Shown here: one piece after another, positions 11,881-22,920 of the stretch
Position numbering within the stretch: the first letter of the stretch is position 1
Layout of the letters: every line of letters begins with the position of its first letter
From: Malurus cyaneus samueli
Lineage: Eukaryota; Chordata; Aves; Passeriformes; Maluridae
Assembly: GCA_009741485.1 (NCBI GenBank)
Contig: CM019237.1
Coordinates: forward strand, 51,696,252 to 51,760,251
Reading direction: 5' to 3'
Length of the DNA stretch: 64,000 nucleotides
Notes under the pieces: model-generated
Told to the model about the DNA's origin: nothing
Databases searched by the model: none
Seen by the model: only the letters and a program-made list of their open reading frames with translations
Made by a program: the position numbers and the translations under genes

Positions 11881-11985
11881 GCTTAGTGTACTCCATTACT
11901 TGCGAGGGTTTTCTTGGGGTCTTGGTTGCCCAGATAGAGCAGAAACCCTCAGTGACTTGAGTCCTCTGCCCAGCTAGCCAAAGCT
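11881..11985 (+). repeat. 105-bp local duplicate, copy A
   Basis: Matches 13714-13821 over about 105 bases, from GCTTAGTGTACTCCATTACTTG through GGGGTCTTGGTTGCCCAG and AGAAACCCTCAGTGACTTG to CCCAGCTAGCCAA. Roughly nine in ten bases agree and there are a few small indels (copy B has extra GGATGA before GTCC). Direct orientation, about 1.83 kb apart. No coding frame is shared. It may be a small segmental duplication or two copies of an unrecognised element. Confidence 0.85.
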
Positions 11986-13081
11986 GGATGCTAAAGAAGT
12001 ATCACCTTTTTTCCCCGGAATTCAGATTATCCCTAATATGTTAGTGATAATTTTGCATCAAACCTAACAAGAGGTCAACTAAGGTTGCTTGGCTGTAGCT
12101 GCAGAAACAGTACTTTTAGGCTTTACTAGCAGCATTTATCATGGCCGGCAAGGTAATTTATTTGTGTCTTAAATACTTGTAATTAGAGTGCCTCATAGCT
12201 GGTACAGTGAGGAACAAAAGAGACTTCAGTAACATGCAGATAAATAATTCAAAGAGCAATCCTTAAAAAAAGCATTTGTTTTTCTTTCTGTTCCTGTTGT
12301 CACTTGGAGCTCCTTGATCTAAAAGCTGGGATCAGTCTCCCCGGGTTTGCAGGTCACATAGCTGCCACCCCTCCCGGGAAGTTGGAAAGTTCAGAGAAAA
12401 CCAAAGTGTTTAAGAGGGAAAGAAATTCTGTAATGTCAGCTTCTCTGTTCTGGGGAGCCAGCTCCCAGCTGCTGCCTCTCCAATAGGTACTCCACCCAGC
12501 CCTCAGATAATAATCACAAGCTATTTCGCCAGCTCTGCCTCCTTCTACATTTTTGCTGTTAACTCCATCAGCTGAACTGATGAAGAGTACAGAGGATTAC
12601 AGAGCAAAAACTTGTTATCTGGTTTCTGGGTGATAAAAATTTTCCCCTTGGTCCTGAAAAGTACACAAGCATGTGCAAAGCTTTGTTTCAAGGGGGCTGT
12701 TTGTCAGAGAAAAGTTAAGCATGAGTCTTGAAAAAACAGGGTCAAAAATGCACAGGGTGCTTTGCCAGGGTGAGATATTTCCTAAATAGATGTGGATATT
12801 TGCAATGTCGAGTTCGTAGGAAAAATCACTGCCATACCCTGCCCTTCAGGCTGTCCCCAGGGGAGGAGCAGCTCTGCTGTCAAAGGGCACAGCTCTCTTT
12901 CTTCCACTCAGGCAAAAATCCCACTGAGAGCAAGAGCTGATATGGCAGAGTGGAAATTGCAAAACTGGATTCAGATTGGCTTGTGGTCAAAAGCCAGGAA
13001 TCTTCAGAGATAAAATGTTTTTCAAAGCATGCATCAGTTTCTGAAGCATATTTTAGTTTTCAAAAGGGTCGTCATCGTCCA
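11986..13081. other. unique DNA between the duplicates
   Basis: AT-rich near 12000-12300, otherwise featureless. I looked for paired-LTR signals (TG...CA ends, primer-binding site) between the two duplicated segments and saw none. Confidence 0.4.
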
Positions 13082-13105
13082 CCCCCCCCCCCCCCCCCCC
13101 CCCCC
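13082..13105. repeat. poly-C tract (24 C)
   Basis: Uninterrupted run of 24 C. Long G/C homopolymers are hard to sequence and can form quadruplex on the G-rich strand. Exact length is uncertain. Confidence 0.95.
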
Positions 13106-13713
13106 AGTTGCTCACAGTTTCCCTCTTACACAGAATTATTTTAGCAGCCTCAAATACGTATATCTGCATGCATAAACTTCAGAGCACGTTCAAGAGACAC
13201 TGCCCAAAACACTTCAGTCCTCTTGAAGAAAATCTCAGAGTGTCTGACATGGAAAGTTTGTATTAGCTTAAGCCTGAGTAATTCAATCCATCAGTCCTGG
13301 AGACCTAATAAAACTCCTTTTGCTGGACTGGTTTTCTCTAAGGCTTCCCATCATCTGAGCAGGTCTCTAGGGTGGCTCTTCCTGGCTTCTCCTGCCACAT
13401 TTGCTGCTGACAAACAGCCTCCACACTCAGGGCCTGGTATTTCCCTACAAAATCACACTCATGACCACAGGAAGGTTTTTTCTCTCACCTGCTCATGTGA
13501 CATGGCTTCAAAACATCATCTCTGATGTCCCAGTGTACAACCCACAACTGCAGGGACGTGTGAAGCTGGAGAGATGTGCTCATTGTCCCGGGGAGCAAAG
13601 AGCACTTCAGCCAGCACACAAAGGAGAACAGCTGAGATAGGATAACTGTGCATATGGAATAGGACAAGCACATCCCCACCAGTTTGAAGTCTTCCCTCAA
13701 AGTCCACTACAGA
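13106..13713. other. unique DNA, no gene seen
   Basis: No repeat or exon recognised between the poly-C tract and the second duplicate. Confidence 0.4.
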
Positions 13714-13821
13714 GCTTAGTGTACTCCATTACTTGAAGGGCTTTCTTGGGGTCTTGGTTGCCCAGATAGAGCAGAAACCCTCAGTGACTTGGGATGAGTC
13801 CCCTGCCCAGCTAGCCAAGCT
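13714..13821 (+). repeat. 105-bp local duplicate, copy B
   Basis: Partner of 11881-11985, same orientation. Beyond GCTAGCCAAGCT the two diverge at once. On the left side GAAGTCTTCCCTC may align with GAAGTTTCCTTA of copy A across a short gap, so the duplicated unit may be slightly longer than 105 bases. Confidence 0.85.
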
Positions 13822-16054
13822 TGCTCTGCAGCAGAAACCCTTGTTTTTTTCATGGGTACCTGTAAATGGGAAAGGGAGGCTCAGCTGTGTGCAGACAGTT
13901 GGTGATGGTAATTTTCAGCGATGCAAACATGGGGAAGCTGTCCTAACCTTCTGCTCAGGGTGACAGCATTCCAGGCTATGTTCTGCCAGCTTGATTTATT
14001 CTGATTTCCATGAGAACAGTCAGGGACTAGAGCGATAATTGCTGCAGGTCGATTGCAGAGGCTGGCATGCAGGGATGACCATAGAGTTACAATTTCTCCT
14101 TGCTGACCTGACAGAGGCAGCTCAGATGTCTCTGTTAAGCTACTGTTTATACAACTGTTTGGGTGAACACCTTCTGCTTCATAACATTGCTTAGTTTGTC
14201 CTGCTTTCCTGTAGCACTGCCTTCTAGCAGCTAAGGCTGGAGTTTTCAAGTGGGGAAAACTTGATTACAGTAAAATCAGCAGCATCTCGCCAATAATTTC
14301 ATGGCAGTAGGATCTGACCAGAGAAAATTTCTACAAGTCTGAGTATTTTGATTCCATGAAGAGCATGCAACTCAAAAAAGACTTTGCTCAAGAAAAGTGT
14401 CTGTAAACCAAAGGGAGCTCAGTTAAAACTGGGAAATGTGAGTCTGAACAAACTCAGCACACCCAGTATCTGTCAGTCTGATTTGTAGGCAGAAACTTCC
14501 AAGATGATTGTTGTTTGGGCAAGAACCAGAAGTTTGGGCTCCATTTATGAGCTAGATTATCAATATGGGCTGAGGCCAAACCCCACAGTTTTTCTAAGGC
14601 TAGGCTATTTCTTGCTTCATATTATTAGGCACAAGAGACAGAGCTGACTTGGATTTACAAAATCTTGGCTCAGACACAGTAAGCATTAGCATGACTACTG
14701 AGGATGAGCATATTCTCAGTTAAGACCCCTCCAGGAATCAGGTCTTTCATGGAATTTTAAAAGCTCAGTTCCAGTGGAGATGCAGCATTCATTTCCACCA
14801 CAGCATCACGGGTATGTTACATGGGGCAGTATAAAGTTACATACAGGGCAAATTGGGGGTTTAGAGTTTTTCCTCATTTCAGCCCTAAAGTTGAACCAGC
14901 ACAAGCAAATCCTGGAACCACTGCCCCCTTTGCATCCCCTCTGCTCCCGCCTGTGGGCAGGTAGTCCAGCACCTGATTTTTATCACCACAGCAGCTTCCA
15001 GCAGGAACCCAAGTTCCCGTGGAAAAATCCCTTTCCAAGTGGTTTTCCCTGTACTACACCGCCGAAAAGCAGTTGACTGGAGAGAGGCTGGATGCAGTGC
15101 ACGCACTCCACAGAGCAATTCTGAATTTGAAGGGAAGAATAACTTCTCCCAGTAAAAACTTCAAGGGGAGTTGAGGCAGCGATTTTGGTGACAGCAAGGA
15201 TAAAAAGCATCTTTTTGTCTGGGACCATTGTCTGGAGACTTTTTGCATGACACCAGGAGCTTAGTACAGTTTTCCACCTCATCCAAAAGATGGCACTGTG
15301 AACATTGCAGCCACGCTCTGCTGCTGCCCGTGTCTGGCCCTGCTCTGTTCCCGGGGGCTGATCCCACAGCCCACTCTGCTGTGGCACTCAGCTCTTTGCA
15401 GCATTATCCATACCTGGTTGTCTTAGTCCCAGAAAAAAAAAGTAAATAAGAGCCTGACTCAGTTTAGGCAGTGCTTGATTACTTTAAAGTCTAATCCCTC
15501 AAATTTTGGAGCAGTTTCGTGTTTTAAAGTGGGATGGGATACAGGGAGAAGCAGGAGAGGGATGATGGGGAGCGGGAATGAGGAGTTCTGAGAAGGAACA
15601 GATGAGAACACAGGGGCAGGATGTGCCAGCAGCAGGAAAGTGAAGGAAGGAAGGAAGGTGACAGGATCCCTCCTCTGCTCACCACGAGAATTACCTGCCT
15701 TAACCCCTGGAGGGTACCCACATCTGTGCCTGCCCAGAGCACGATGGGGCTCCCACTCGGTCAGTTCAGCTCCAGCCCCACGCTCACATTGCAGCCCAGC
15801 CAGAGACCACCTTTGGAGAGAGATACAAAAATAATACATCAGATTTTCAGGCAAACACAGGAACGTCACCCAGGAGTGTTGGACAGGAAGTGAGAAATTT
15901 TGCATTAGCTTGAAACTACAGAAGTTTAATTATACTTACATGCCTTTCAATCCAATTTGTAACTTTTATGATGACCCCAGGGGGTTGTCGGTTTGAGTTT
16001 AATTGACCCATTTGCAATCGAGCCAATTCATTCCTACAGCTGGGGAAGCTTTTT
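13822..16054. other. unique DNA with a short GGAA repeat
   Basis: A (GAAG)4 run lies at 15642-15658. No gene recognised; overlapping frames of 100-148 codons near 15.0-15.9 kb occur on both strands and look like chance. Confidence 0.45.
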
Positions 16055-16210
16055 TTCATAGATTTGAACTCAGTGATTCAAGCTTCTGAGGCCAAAGGGA
16101 CCATTAGATCATGTAGTCTGGCCTCTTACATATGGACTTTCATCCAGACATTCTCCTGAGCTGCACAAGATGTGCCTGGTGAAAGCCTGCATCCCAAAAT
16201 GGTTGAGTCT
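16055..16210. repeat. old reptile-type interspersed repeat remnant
   Basis: TTCATAGATTT, AGGCCAAAGGGACCATTAGATCATGTAGTCTGGCCTC and TTTCATCCAGACATTCTCCTG follow, in order, a repeat I know from turtle and crocodile genomes (AAGGCCAGAAGGGACCATTNNGATCATCTAGTCTGACCTCCTG...). The copy is diverged, so the insertion is old and probably predates birds. Family name and orientation are not assigned from memory. Confidence 0.55.
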
Positions 16211-17589
16211 GGACCGCTGTTCCGAGGAATGGGCAATGCACCATTTCCCTCAATCACTTGTTCCTGTGGGTAATCACTCATTTGGAGATTTAAATGTAAG
16301 CATCATCAGGATTTTGGTCATCCAGGATATGGCCTGGTCCAAAAATGTTTCATGAACAGTGCCTGACAGACATGCTATTAATTCTTTAAAGTAAAATTTT
16401 TAAAATATAAATTGGATTATGAAGTACTTAGGAGATGTTAATTTTACCAAGTGGTCTGATTAGATCCAGATCCAGACAGAGCAGACTAAACAGCAGGAGT
16501 CATCAGTTGTTCTTTCAGCTTCAACCCATATTCTTGTGAAAACTTCAGCCCTTTTGGGCAGTGGCACATACAGAACTCAGGTTTTTCGTTATCCTTTGGA
16601 AGCTGTGGCCAGGAAATGCCCCTGTAAGACACCACAGATGGCTCTTTCCACGCACTGCTTGGCAGATGTGCAGGAAAATTACACTGGAAAGTTGGCTCTC
16701 AGCTGGGTTTTGCAGCAAGGTGCTAAACGCATGTGCTGTAACATTTTGCGATGATGTGCGTTGAGTTGTGGGTTTGGGGTTTTTTTTTCAAGTTTCTTTG
16801 CCAAATTACAAACACAGTTGCTGGTTGGAAGCTGAAAATCTCCCATCTTTACAAAAAAAGCAAGCGGTGAACTGAACAGATGTCTCCCAGCCTAGGATGT
16901 GGCGCTGCCTCCTGGGGTGCAGCTCTCCCTGTGAGCACAGGCACTGCTGTCCCTGATCTAACAACTCCTCCCCAGCCCCATCAAACTCCATTTAACCCTC
17001 ATTCCTCTTGCTTTAACCCTGGCCTCCTTCCCCACCTCCCAACACCATCTCCTCTTCTCTATTGCTTTTTTATGCAGCTCCTCAGAACAGCCCCTTCCCT
17101 CACAGCTGTGGGCTGAGGCAGAGGAGGATTTTTTCCACTGGTGCCCAGCAAACTGGAGATGCCATGAAATAACTTTTAGCAAGGCAAAACTCTCACCTGT
17201 CAATCTGAGACATGGCAGAACACAGCTGGGGTCTGCACGATCAGGCGTCGGGCTTCTCCTCACGGCTGTGCTCAAACTCCTCACAAACACAAAAATTGCA
17301 ACAGCCCGGCAACATGTCCTGAGGGCCCAAAGTCTATCCAGGAAGTTGGGGGAATCCTCTCTTCCTAAAACTGGGCCCCCAACACACACACAGGGCATGC
17401 AGGGCTGGGCCATGCTGGTGAGGAACAGCCTCTGTCTTTGCAGCCTGCCTGAACGTCAGGGCTTTGCCGTAGACAAGGGGACCCTTCTCTGTCATGCTTC
17501 CACTCCTTCCTTCCAGCACTGAGGCATGCTGCTGCTTTCCAGGGATTTAGGACATTTGGGGAGTGCTGGATGATTTTTGCTGCTATTTA
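16211..17589. other. unique DNA, no gene seen
   Basis: AT-rich at 16380-16450 and pyrimidine-rich at 16970-17110. A 151-codon minus-strand frame at 16958-17413 has no recognisable domain. Confidence 0.4.
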
Positions 17590-17730
17590 GGCCAAGCTGG
17601 ATGGGGCTCTGAGCAGCTGTTCTATAGGAAGGTGTCACTGCCCCTGGCACAGGTTTGGAACTGGAGAATCTTTCAGTCCCCTTCCAACCCAACTCGTTAT
17701 TTGATTCCTCGACTCTGTGATTCTTTGATT
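17590..17730 (+). mobile_element. CR1 LINE 3' fragment, diverged
   Basis: GGCCAAGCTGGATGGGGCTCTGAGCAG, GGAAGGTGTCACTGCCC, TTCCAACCCAACTC, then a tail of degraded octamers (TTGATTCCTCGACTCTGTGATTCTTTGATT). More diverged than the other 3' ends here. Confidence 0.88.
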
Positions 17731-18559
17731 ATTCTTATTACAGATATTTGACAAACAGAGGCAAGAAATAATCAAAAAATCTGAGGGCAAGGCACTTCAC
17801 ATCTGCTGGCCACAGGACAAGGAACCCTGCAAATCCTGATGTGGCAGTCTCGGGCAAAGGCAAGGTCGGAGCTCTTTGGAGCAGAGATGAGGAATACTGT
17901 CACTAAAAGAAACTGCAAAGGGAATTTTAAATTAAATTGGGATTTTAAAATTTAACAGCATTTAAATTTTAAATAGTCCAGCTCTCGGCAAAATGAAAGC
18001 AGTATTTCTGTTCCAACATGGAATGGGCCAGATCATCTGCAGCGGTAAATCGGTGGCCCTCTCTGCTGGAATCACTGGGACTTAATTGATTTGTAGCAGC
18101 TGAGGGTCTGCCAGCTCAGGCTCTCTCCTGGAAACACACAACTCCAATCTGGCTGGTAGTGCAGCCTTGATGTTTCATTAATTCACAAGAAAGCTCCTGC
18201 CAGGACAGACACACATGGCTGAAAAGAAGAAAGAAAATGGCTCTAAAACTTGTTATCATCTGTCATGTTATTGAAACTAATTTAAAAAACACTTCCCAGG
18301 CTCCCAATCTCAAAGGATGTTGTTTTTCTTTTTGGTTGTGTATACTAGGAAACCACCAGTCTCACTGTGTTTTTCAGGCTCTGATTCTTTCAGGGTAGTG
18401 AGGGCAGGGAGTCAGCAGGGAGGAATGGGAAAGACCCTTCATGCCCTGCCAGCACATAACCATTCCCCACACTCAGGGCTTTGTCCTTCAAAGTTTGAAA
18501 TGACTCATTGATAAAGGTTCCCACCGCTTCCTTTGGGATATCATTTAACAGTCCTTTTG
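17731..18559. other. unique AT-rich DNA
   Basis: Contains an ATTTTAAATT-rich self-complementary patch at 17925-17980. No exon or recent repeat seen. Confidence 0.4.
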
Positions 18560-18690
18560 GGCTTCAGTGTTAGGATGTTTTTCTTGATAGTCAGCCTAGA
18601 CGTTGCTCTGCTCCATTTCCTCCCATCGCCCCAGTTATGCTTCGTCCCACCCTAAACAATTCCCTGCCCTCCTCGTGTTGATACCGTGCC
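18560..18690 (-). mobile_element. ancient CR1/L3-type LINE remnant
   Basis: On the plus strand AGTGTTAGGATGTTTTTCTTGATAGTCAGCCTAGACGTTGC followed by CATTTCCTCCCATCGCCCCAGTTATGC follows the antisense of the LINE block that encodes the 'RLDIRKNFFxxRVV' region (GGATATTAGGAAAAAGTTTTTC when read on the other strand). Strong divergence makes this an old copy. Called by eye. Confidence 0.4.
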
Positions 18691-20332
18691 TATCAGAAAA
18701 GGAGGGGGTGACTGACACAGGAATGACACAGAAGCACGTTTTTAGTCTAGCCTGCAGAATCATTTCCAGCCAGAGTCGTCAGAGATTACTGCTTATCCAC
18801 CATCCTTTGGACAATGAGGACAGGGGCGTGAGATGGCATCAGGGCTGTCTTAAGGACTCACCCACCTTCCACCTGCTGTCCCCTCCCTTCAGGCGCCACT
18901 GCCACCTCGGAGAACTGCACCTCATGTCTTTGCTCTTTTTAGCAAGCACTGTAAAAACTGAGCGTAATATAAGATAAAAGATCCCTTTGGATGAGCCAGC
19001 ATATGGAAAAAAGGATTTAATGGCAACATTATATCATAACTACAAAATGAAAAGTACTTGAAACTTGTGTTTATTGACTTCTCTGCCGCAGTAACAGCCA
19101 GGCAAAACAAAAGGCAAGAAGAGCTGACAAATGCAGGGATACAAATGCAGTGCAAAGCAAAGCACAGCCAACAGCTTTACTGATGAGAGATGCACTTTTC
19201 CTCCCTGGCTTAGAGTAACTGTGCAGCTCCCTCCATGCTGCTCAAGTGCAGCAGAGATTTTTGGCTTAGCAGTTTAAGTTGTTTCCAAAACTGTGCTTTG
19301 AATATCTCCTTAAATTTTGGGGTAAACCTCACCATTATCAGGTCTTTTGGCTTCCTAATGTGTTAGACCCAGGATTTAAAGGAACTTAAAACAAAAGTTC
19401 CAAAAGGTTGATTTTGGTTTTGGCAAATAAACAGCAGAGAGAAGTTGAGCTCATTGGTTCAACACTACTGCACTGTGATGTTCCCTGTAAGAAACTTCCT
19501 GCGAAGCTGGGACGGATAGGGAAGGAGAAAGCTCACCTGATGTGGTGGTGCAATCCACAAACTCAGATTTTGGAGGAAAAGCTCCGGAAACAGCTTATAA
19601 TGAATATTTTTCCACATTATGCCTTAGAGCATCAGAGCAGTCACTTGAATGAGTTAATTTTGGGGAAAGATTCAAATGCAGTTGGCCCAGGAGTCAGTCC
19701 TGCACTTCAGAGGCAGGAAATGGGAATTGTTTTGTCTCCTCATATATGACTTCAGCAGAGTTTCTCCTCACATTTCATGATCATTGGAAGATTTTGAGCT
19801 GCTTTGGCTTTGCTGCTGCCGTCTGGGTTGTTGAATGGAATCAGTGAGGTCAACAACACACCTCTAAGGATGCATCCTTCAGCACTTAGGGAAAGCACAG
19901 GCATTTCCCCTGGTGGCAGGAGTCACACACTTCCATGGCCTCCATGCAGGGCAGAAATTCTCTATCCAGGGAAGATGAGCAAAGCTTAGGGACTAACTTA
20001 TTAAAGTCTGTGGGGGAAAAAAAAAGAAATCTGTAAAGGTCTGCATAAAGAACTGGAGCAAGGTTTTCTTGCTGACAGCAGGACCGAGGCAGAAGCACAG
20101 CTTTCCATACCTGGATTACAACCAGCCATTTAAAGTCTGGACTTAAATTTCATAATGCTCTCATAACGAAGGAAATCACAAGGGCCTTTGGGATCTCAGC
20201 ACTCCAAGGTTTACAAGGAGCTGGACTCTAAAAAATTGATTTGAAAGCCAGGCTCTAGACAGGATAAACGTATTCCTGGGGACAGATCTGATTAGGTGAG
20301 CTCCTCAGAAGGGGAGCCCTGGTATAAATAGA
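18691..20332. other. unique DNA upstream of a TATA box
   Basis: No gene or repeat recognised. The last 60 bases before the TATA box contain CTGATTAGG (homeodomain or CRX-like). Confidence 0.4.
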
Positions 20333-20340
20333 GCTGTGGT
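20333..20340 (+). promoter_or_regulatory. TATA box, possible promoter
   Basis: GGTATAAATAGAG is a near-ideal TATA box. A start would be expected about 30 bases downstream (near 20362), where CTGACTCAGC occurs. Just below it, GCTAATCTCATCATTAGC is an inverted repeat with TAAT cores. There is no CpG island, as is common for tissue-specific TATA promoters. No transcript evidence is available. Confidence 0.4.
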
Positions 20341-20551
20341 TGGCCTTTCTGACTCAGCTAATCTCATCATTAGCTCCCTCTGGCCTCGAGGTCACCCTGT
20401 CTGACCAGCTCTGTCGACCCCTGGGAATATCCCAGCAGCTCCCACTCCAGCAGTGAACTTGCCAGTGGCTTAGGAAGCTAAAGAAGAAAGTAAACAGAGA
20501 GAGAGAACACCCTGGAAGATATTTTCAATATCTCTTCCTTCTGCAGGCAAA

Positions 20552-20580
20552 ATGGATGTTGCTTCTGAAGAGCTCTCGAG
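20552..20580 (+). CDS. possible first coding exon (9 codons, then donor)
   Basis: ATG at 20552 sits in good context (CAAAATGG) 190 bases below the predicted start of the TATA promoter. It opens MDVASEELS and runs into CTCTCGAG|GTAAAA, a plausible splice donor, ending in phase 2. A pyrimidine-rich stretch with CTGCAG lies just before, but the only donor upstream (GAAA|GTAAAC at 20490) would give an intron of 57 bases, too short for vertebrates, so the 5' UTR is probably continuous. I do not recognise the peptide and could not find a convincing second exon, so this may be chance. The 5' UTR contains a hairpin, GGAAGATATT...AATATCTCTTCC. Confidence 0.22.
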
Positions 20581-21656
20581 GTAAAATCACTGACCTACAT
20601 AGCAATGTTTTTCTTTTCTCTTAAACATTGCATGCAGGTGTGCATACATAGAAAATTTATAAATTATACACATCTCAGTGTGCATCAATACAAATGTGGA
20701 ATTACTGAACAATACTAGTGATGAAAACCATTAAAATAAACTTTATGTTTATTATTAAAATAAACTTAGCAGTCTGTGCTGAAGTTTGACAGCCTCTGAT
20801 GTCACCACAGAGCCAAATTTCTTATTAAAAAAAAAACCAAAAAAACAAAAAACAAGCCCAGATAGTCTCTTCCTGTTCAAGAAAGTGGTGCTGGAAGCTA
20901 AAGAAGTGATGCATTTATAGCCTGCAGGTGTAAGATGGAGTGACACAGCACTTGCAGAGAGCAGTGACAGAGAGGGGGTGAGACCTTTCAAAAACCACCA
21001 AAATTACACTGCAAGGAAAAAAAAACCAAACCAAGATCTCTTCTAAGCACTGGCAGTGCATACAATCAATTTTTTTAAACATTATCCCTGCTGATTTAAT
21101 TTAGCTATTTTTTTTTTTCTCTTAACAACCTAAATGCTCACTAAAGTCTCTGATTATTCAGTATTTGGTAGGTCAAGTAACAACAGAAATATCCCTTGTG
21201 CCACTCCTGCTGCCTTGGCCCTGACACCAAGGGTCCAGCAAATGTCCTCTCTGTGTCTGGGTCCTTTTCCTGAGACTCCTATAGGACGCTCACAGATGTC
21301 AGAGAAGATCATGGTGTTATTTCTATTTCCATTCACTTACTGGGCACTGGACTGCGCAGGATTTTGTTGACCACTACCAGTAAACTGAATGGGTAAAAAA
21401 AGGTCAGGTAAGAACCCTGGTAGTTTAAACATCACCGTCTTTCCCTGTTCTGTAACCCATATTGCCCCCACCCTCCTTTCTGGAATTTTATCAGAGCAAA
21501 AGATAAGAATCAAAAAAGAAACTGAGGTTTTCCAAGGATGCTACTAGCTGTGGAGAATGAAGACGGTATTATTGTAAAAAGGCCCGATTTTCACTGAGTA
21601 CAAACATCCATTCGCTTTTAGAAATCTCAATAGTTACTCGAGGTGATCACCTAAAC
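20581..21656. other. unique DNA, possible intron
   Basis: Contains A- and T-runs (20826-20855, 21109-21120). Nothing else recognised. Confidence 0.35.
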
Positions 21657-21803
21657 CGTAGTATGGTTTGGGTTGGAAGGGACTTTAAAGATCACCCAGT
21701 CCCACCCCCTGCCAGAGCCATGGCCAGGGACACCTTCCACTATCCCAGGTTGCTCAGAGCCCCATCCAGCCTGGCCTGGAACACTGCTAGGGATGGGGCA
21801 GAA
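21657..21803 (-). mobile_element. CR1 LINE 3' fragment, antisense
   Basis: Plus strand shows ATGGTTTGGGTTGGAAGGGACTTTAAAG, CAGGGACACCTTCCACTATCCCAGG and AGAGCCCCATCCAGCCTGGCC, the reverse complement of the CR1 3' end. Its octamer tail is nearly lost. It lies head-to-head with the sense copy at 21999. Confidence 0.92.
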
Positions 21804-21998
21804 TACCAAGGTATTTTAGATCACTGGTCTCTTTCCACACAGAAAGGACCTAAACATTTTTCCCCTCTGCAGCTCAAAAAAAAAAAGTATGTCCCAGTTT
21901 AAGCCACTGCTCCTAAGAACTTGTGCCAACAAATTTATATTTTTCTTACCTTTCAGTGTTCAATTGTACTCCTGGTAGCATGCAAGCAGCTGAAAACA

Positions 21999-22222
21999 AG
22001 AGATATTGGAAAAAAAATTCTTTATTGTGAGGGTGGTGAGGCCCTGGCACAGGTTGCCCCGAGAAGCTGTGGCTGCCCCTGAATCCCTGGAAGTGTTCCA
22101 GGCCAGGCTGGATGGGGCTCAGAGCACCCTGGGATAGTGGAAGGTGTCCCTGCCCATGGCAGAGGGCTGGAGTGAGGTGACCTTTAAAGTCCCTTCCAAC
22201 CCAGGCCATTCTGTGATTCTAT
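21999..22222 (+). mobile_element. CR1 LINE 3' fragment
   Basis: Begins in the ORF2 end (AGATATTGGAAAAAAAATTC, then GTGAGGGTGGTGAGGCCCTGG, CCCCGAGAAGCTGTGG), passes the ARLDGAQSTLG-type last codons and ends at TTCCAACCCAGGCCATTCTGTGATTCTAT. About 225 bp. Confidence 0.94.
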
Positions 22223-22759
22223 AAGAGGAAATTTTAGATGGTTGCACAAAGAAGCACCAGGGAAGCAAAAAATGAAATTCCTGAACCCCTGAGAAGGAAG
22301 ACAATTCAGTGATGCAGTTACTGCTAAAGCACTCCCAAAGTGGAGATTCAAACTGTGGAGAGGTCAAGGCCAACAGGACTTCACACTCTTTCCCCTGGGC
22401 TTTTGCACCTTAACAATGCTCTGATAAACCATGCAGGGCTCCTGCTTAAAAAGGATAATGCTGTGTTCTCCTTCTAATTCAGTTTCCATAATTTGTTGTA
22501 AGATTGAAGGCAAATCACAGTGAGTCCCAGTCTCTCTCCAATACTACATTTAAGCCAGCTGGAATTATCCATTTCCTCTAAGAAGAGCTATAAGACAAAG
22601 CTGAGCTTTCAAAATTTGTCAAAATATCTTGGCCAAAAGTCACTGGAATGCCAAGTATGACATGAGATTACAAGGTCTTTTTTTTGATGCTTGCAGCAAT
22701 TGCAGTCCCCTGCCTGGAATTTCACAGAGGAGTAGGGAAGAGACTTTGCTGTGGAAGGA
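22223..22759. other. unique DNA, no gene seen
   Basis: No exon or repeat recognised. Confidence 0.4.
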
Positions 22760-22920
22760 TATGGGAGAGTGGCTAAAGGAACAGTGTGGTTTTCAAGAGA
22801 GACCCAGAGATTTACCCCTGGCAGCTCTTTGCTCTGTGACCTTCAAAAGGCTCATGAAGCATCAATCTAATAATACCTTGGACATAGGGGTAGTTGAGAG
22901 GCTCAATTAATCACAGTTGA
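22760..22920 (+). mobile_element. MIR-like SINE remnant
   Basis: Follows the MIR consensus in order: GAGTGGCTAAAGGAACAGTG (cf. TAGTGGTTAAGAGCACGG), GGCAGCTCTTTGCTCTGTGACCTTC (core with GCTGTGTGACCTTGG), TAATAATACCTT and AGTTGAGAGGCTCAATTAA (cf. TTGTGAGGATTAAATGA). Divergence is high, as expected for an element active in early amniotes. Non-coding. Confidence 0.5.

Noticed and set aside
11881..13821. LTR pair of an endogenous retrovirus
   Set aside because: The repeated unit lacks TG...CA ends, no primer-binding site or gag/pol-like frame lies between, and copies are only 105 bp.
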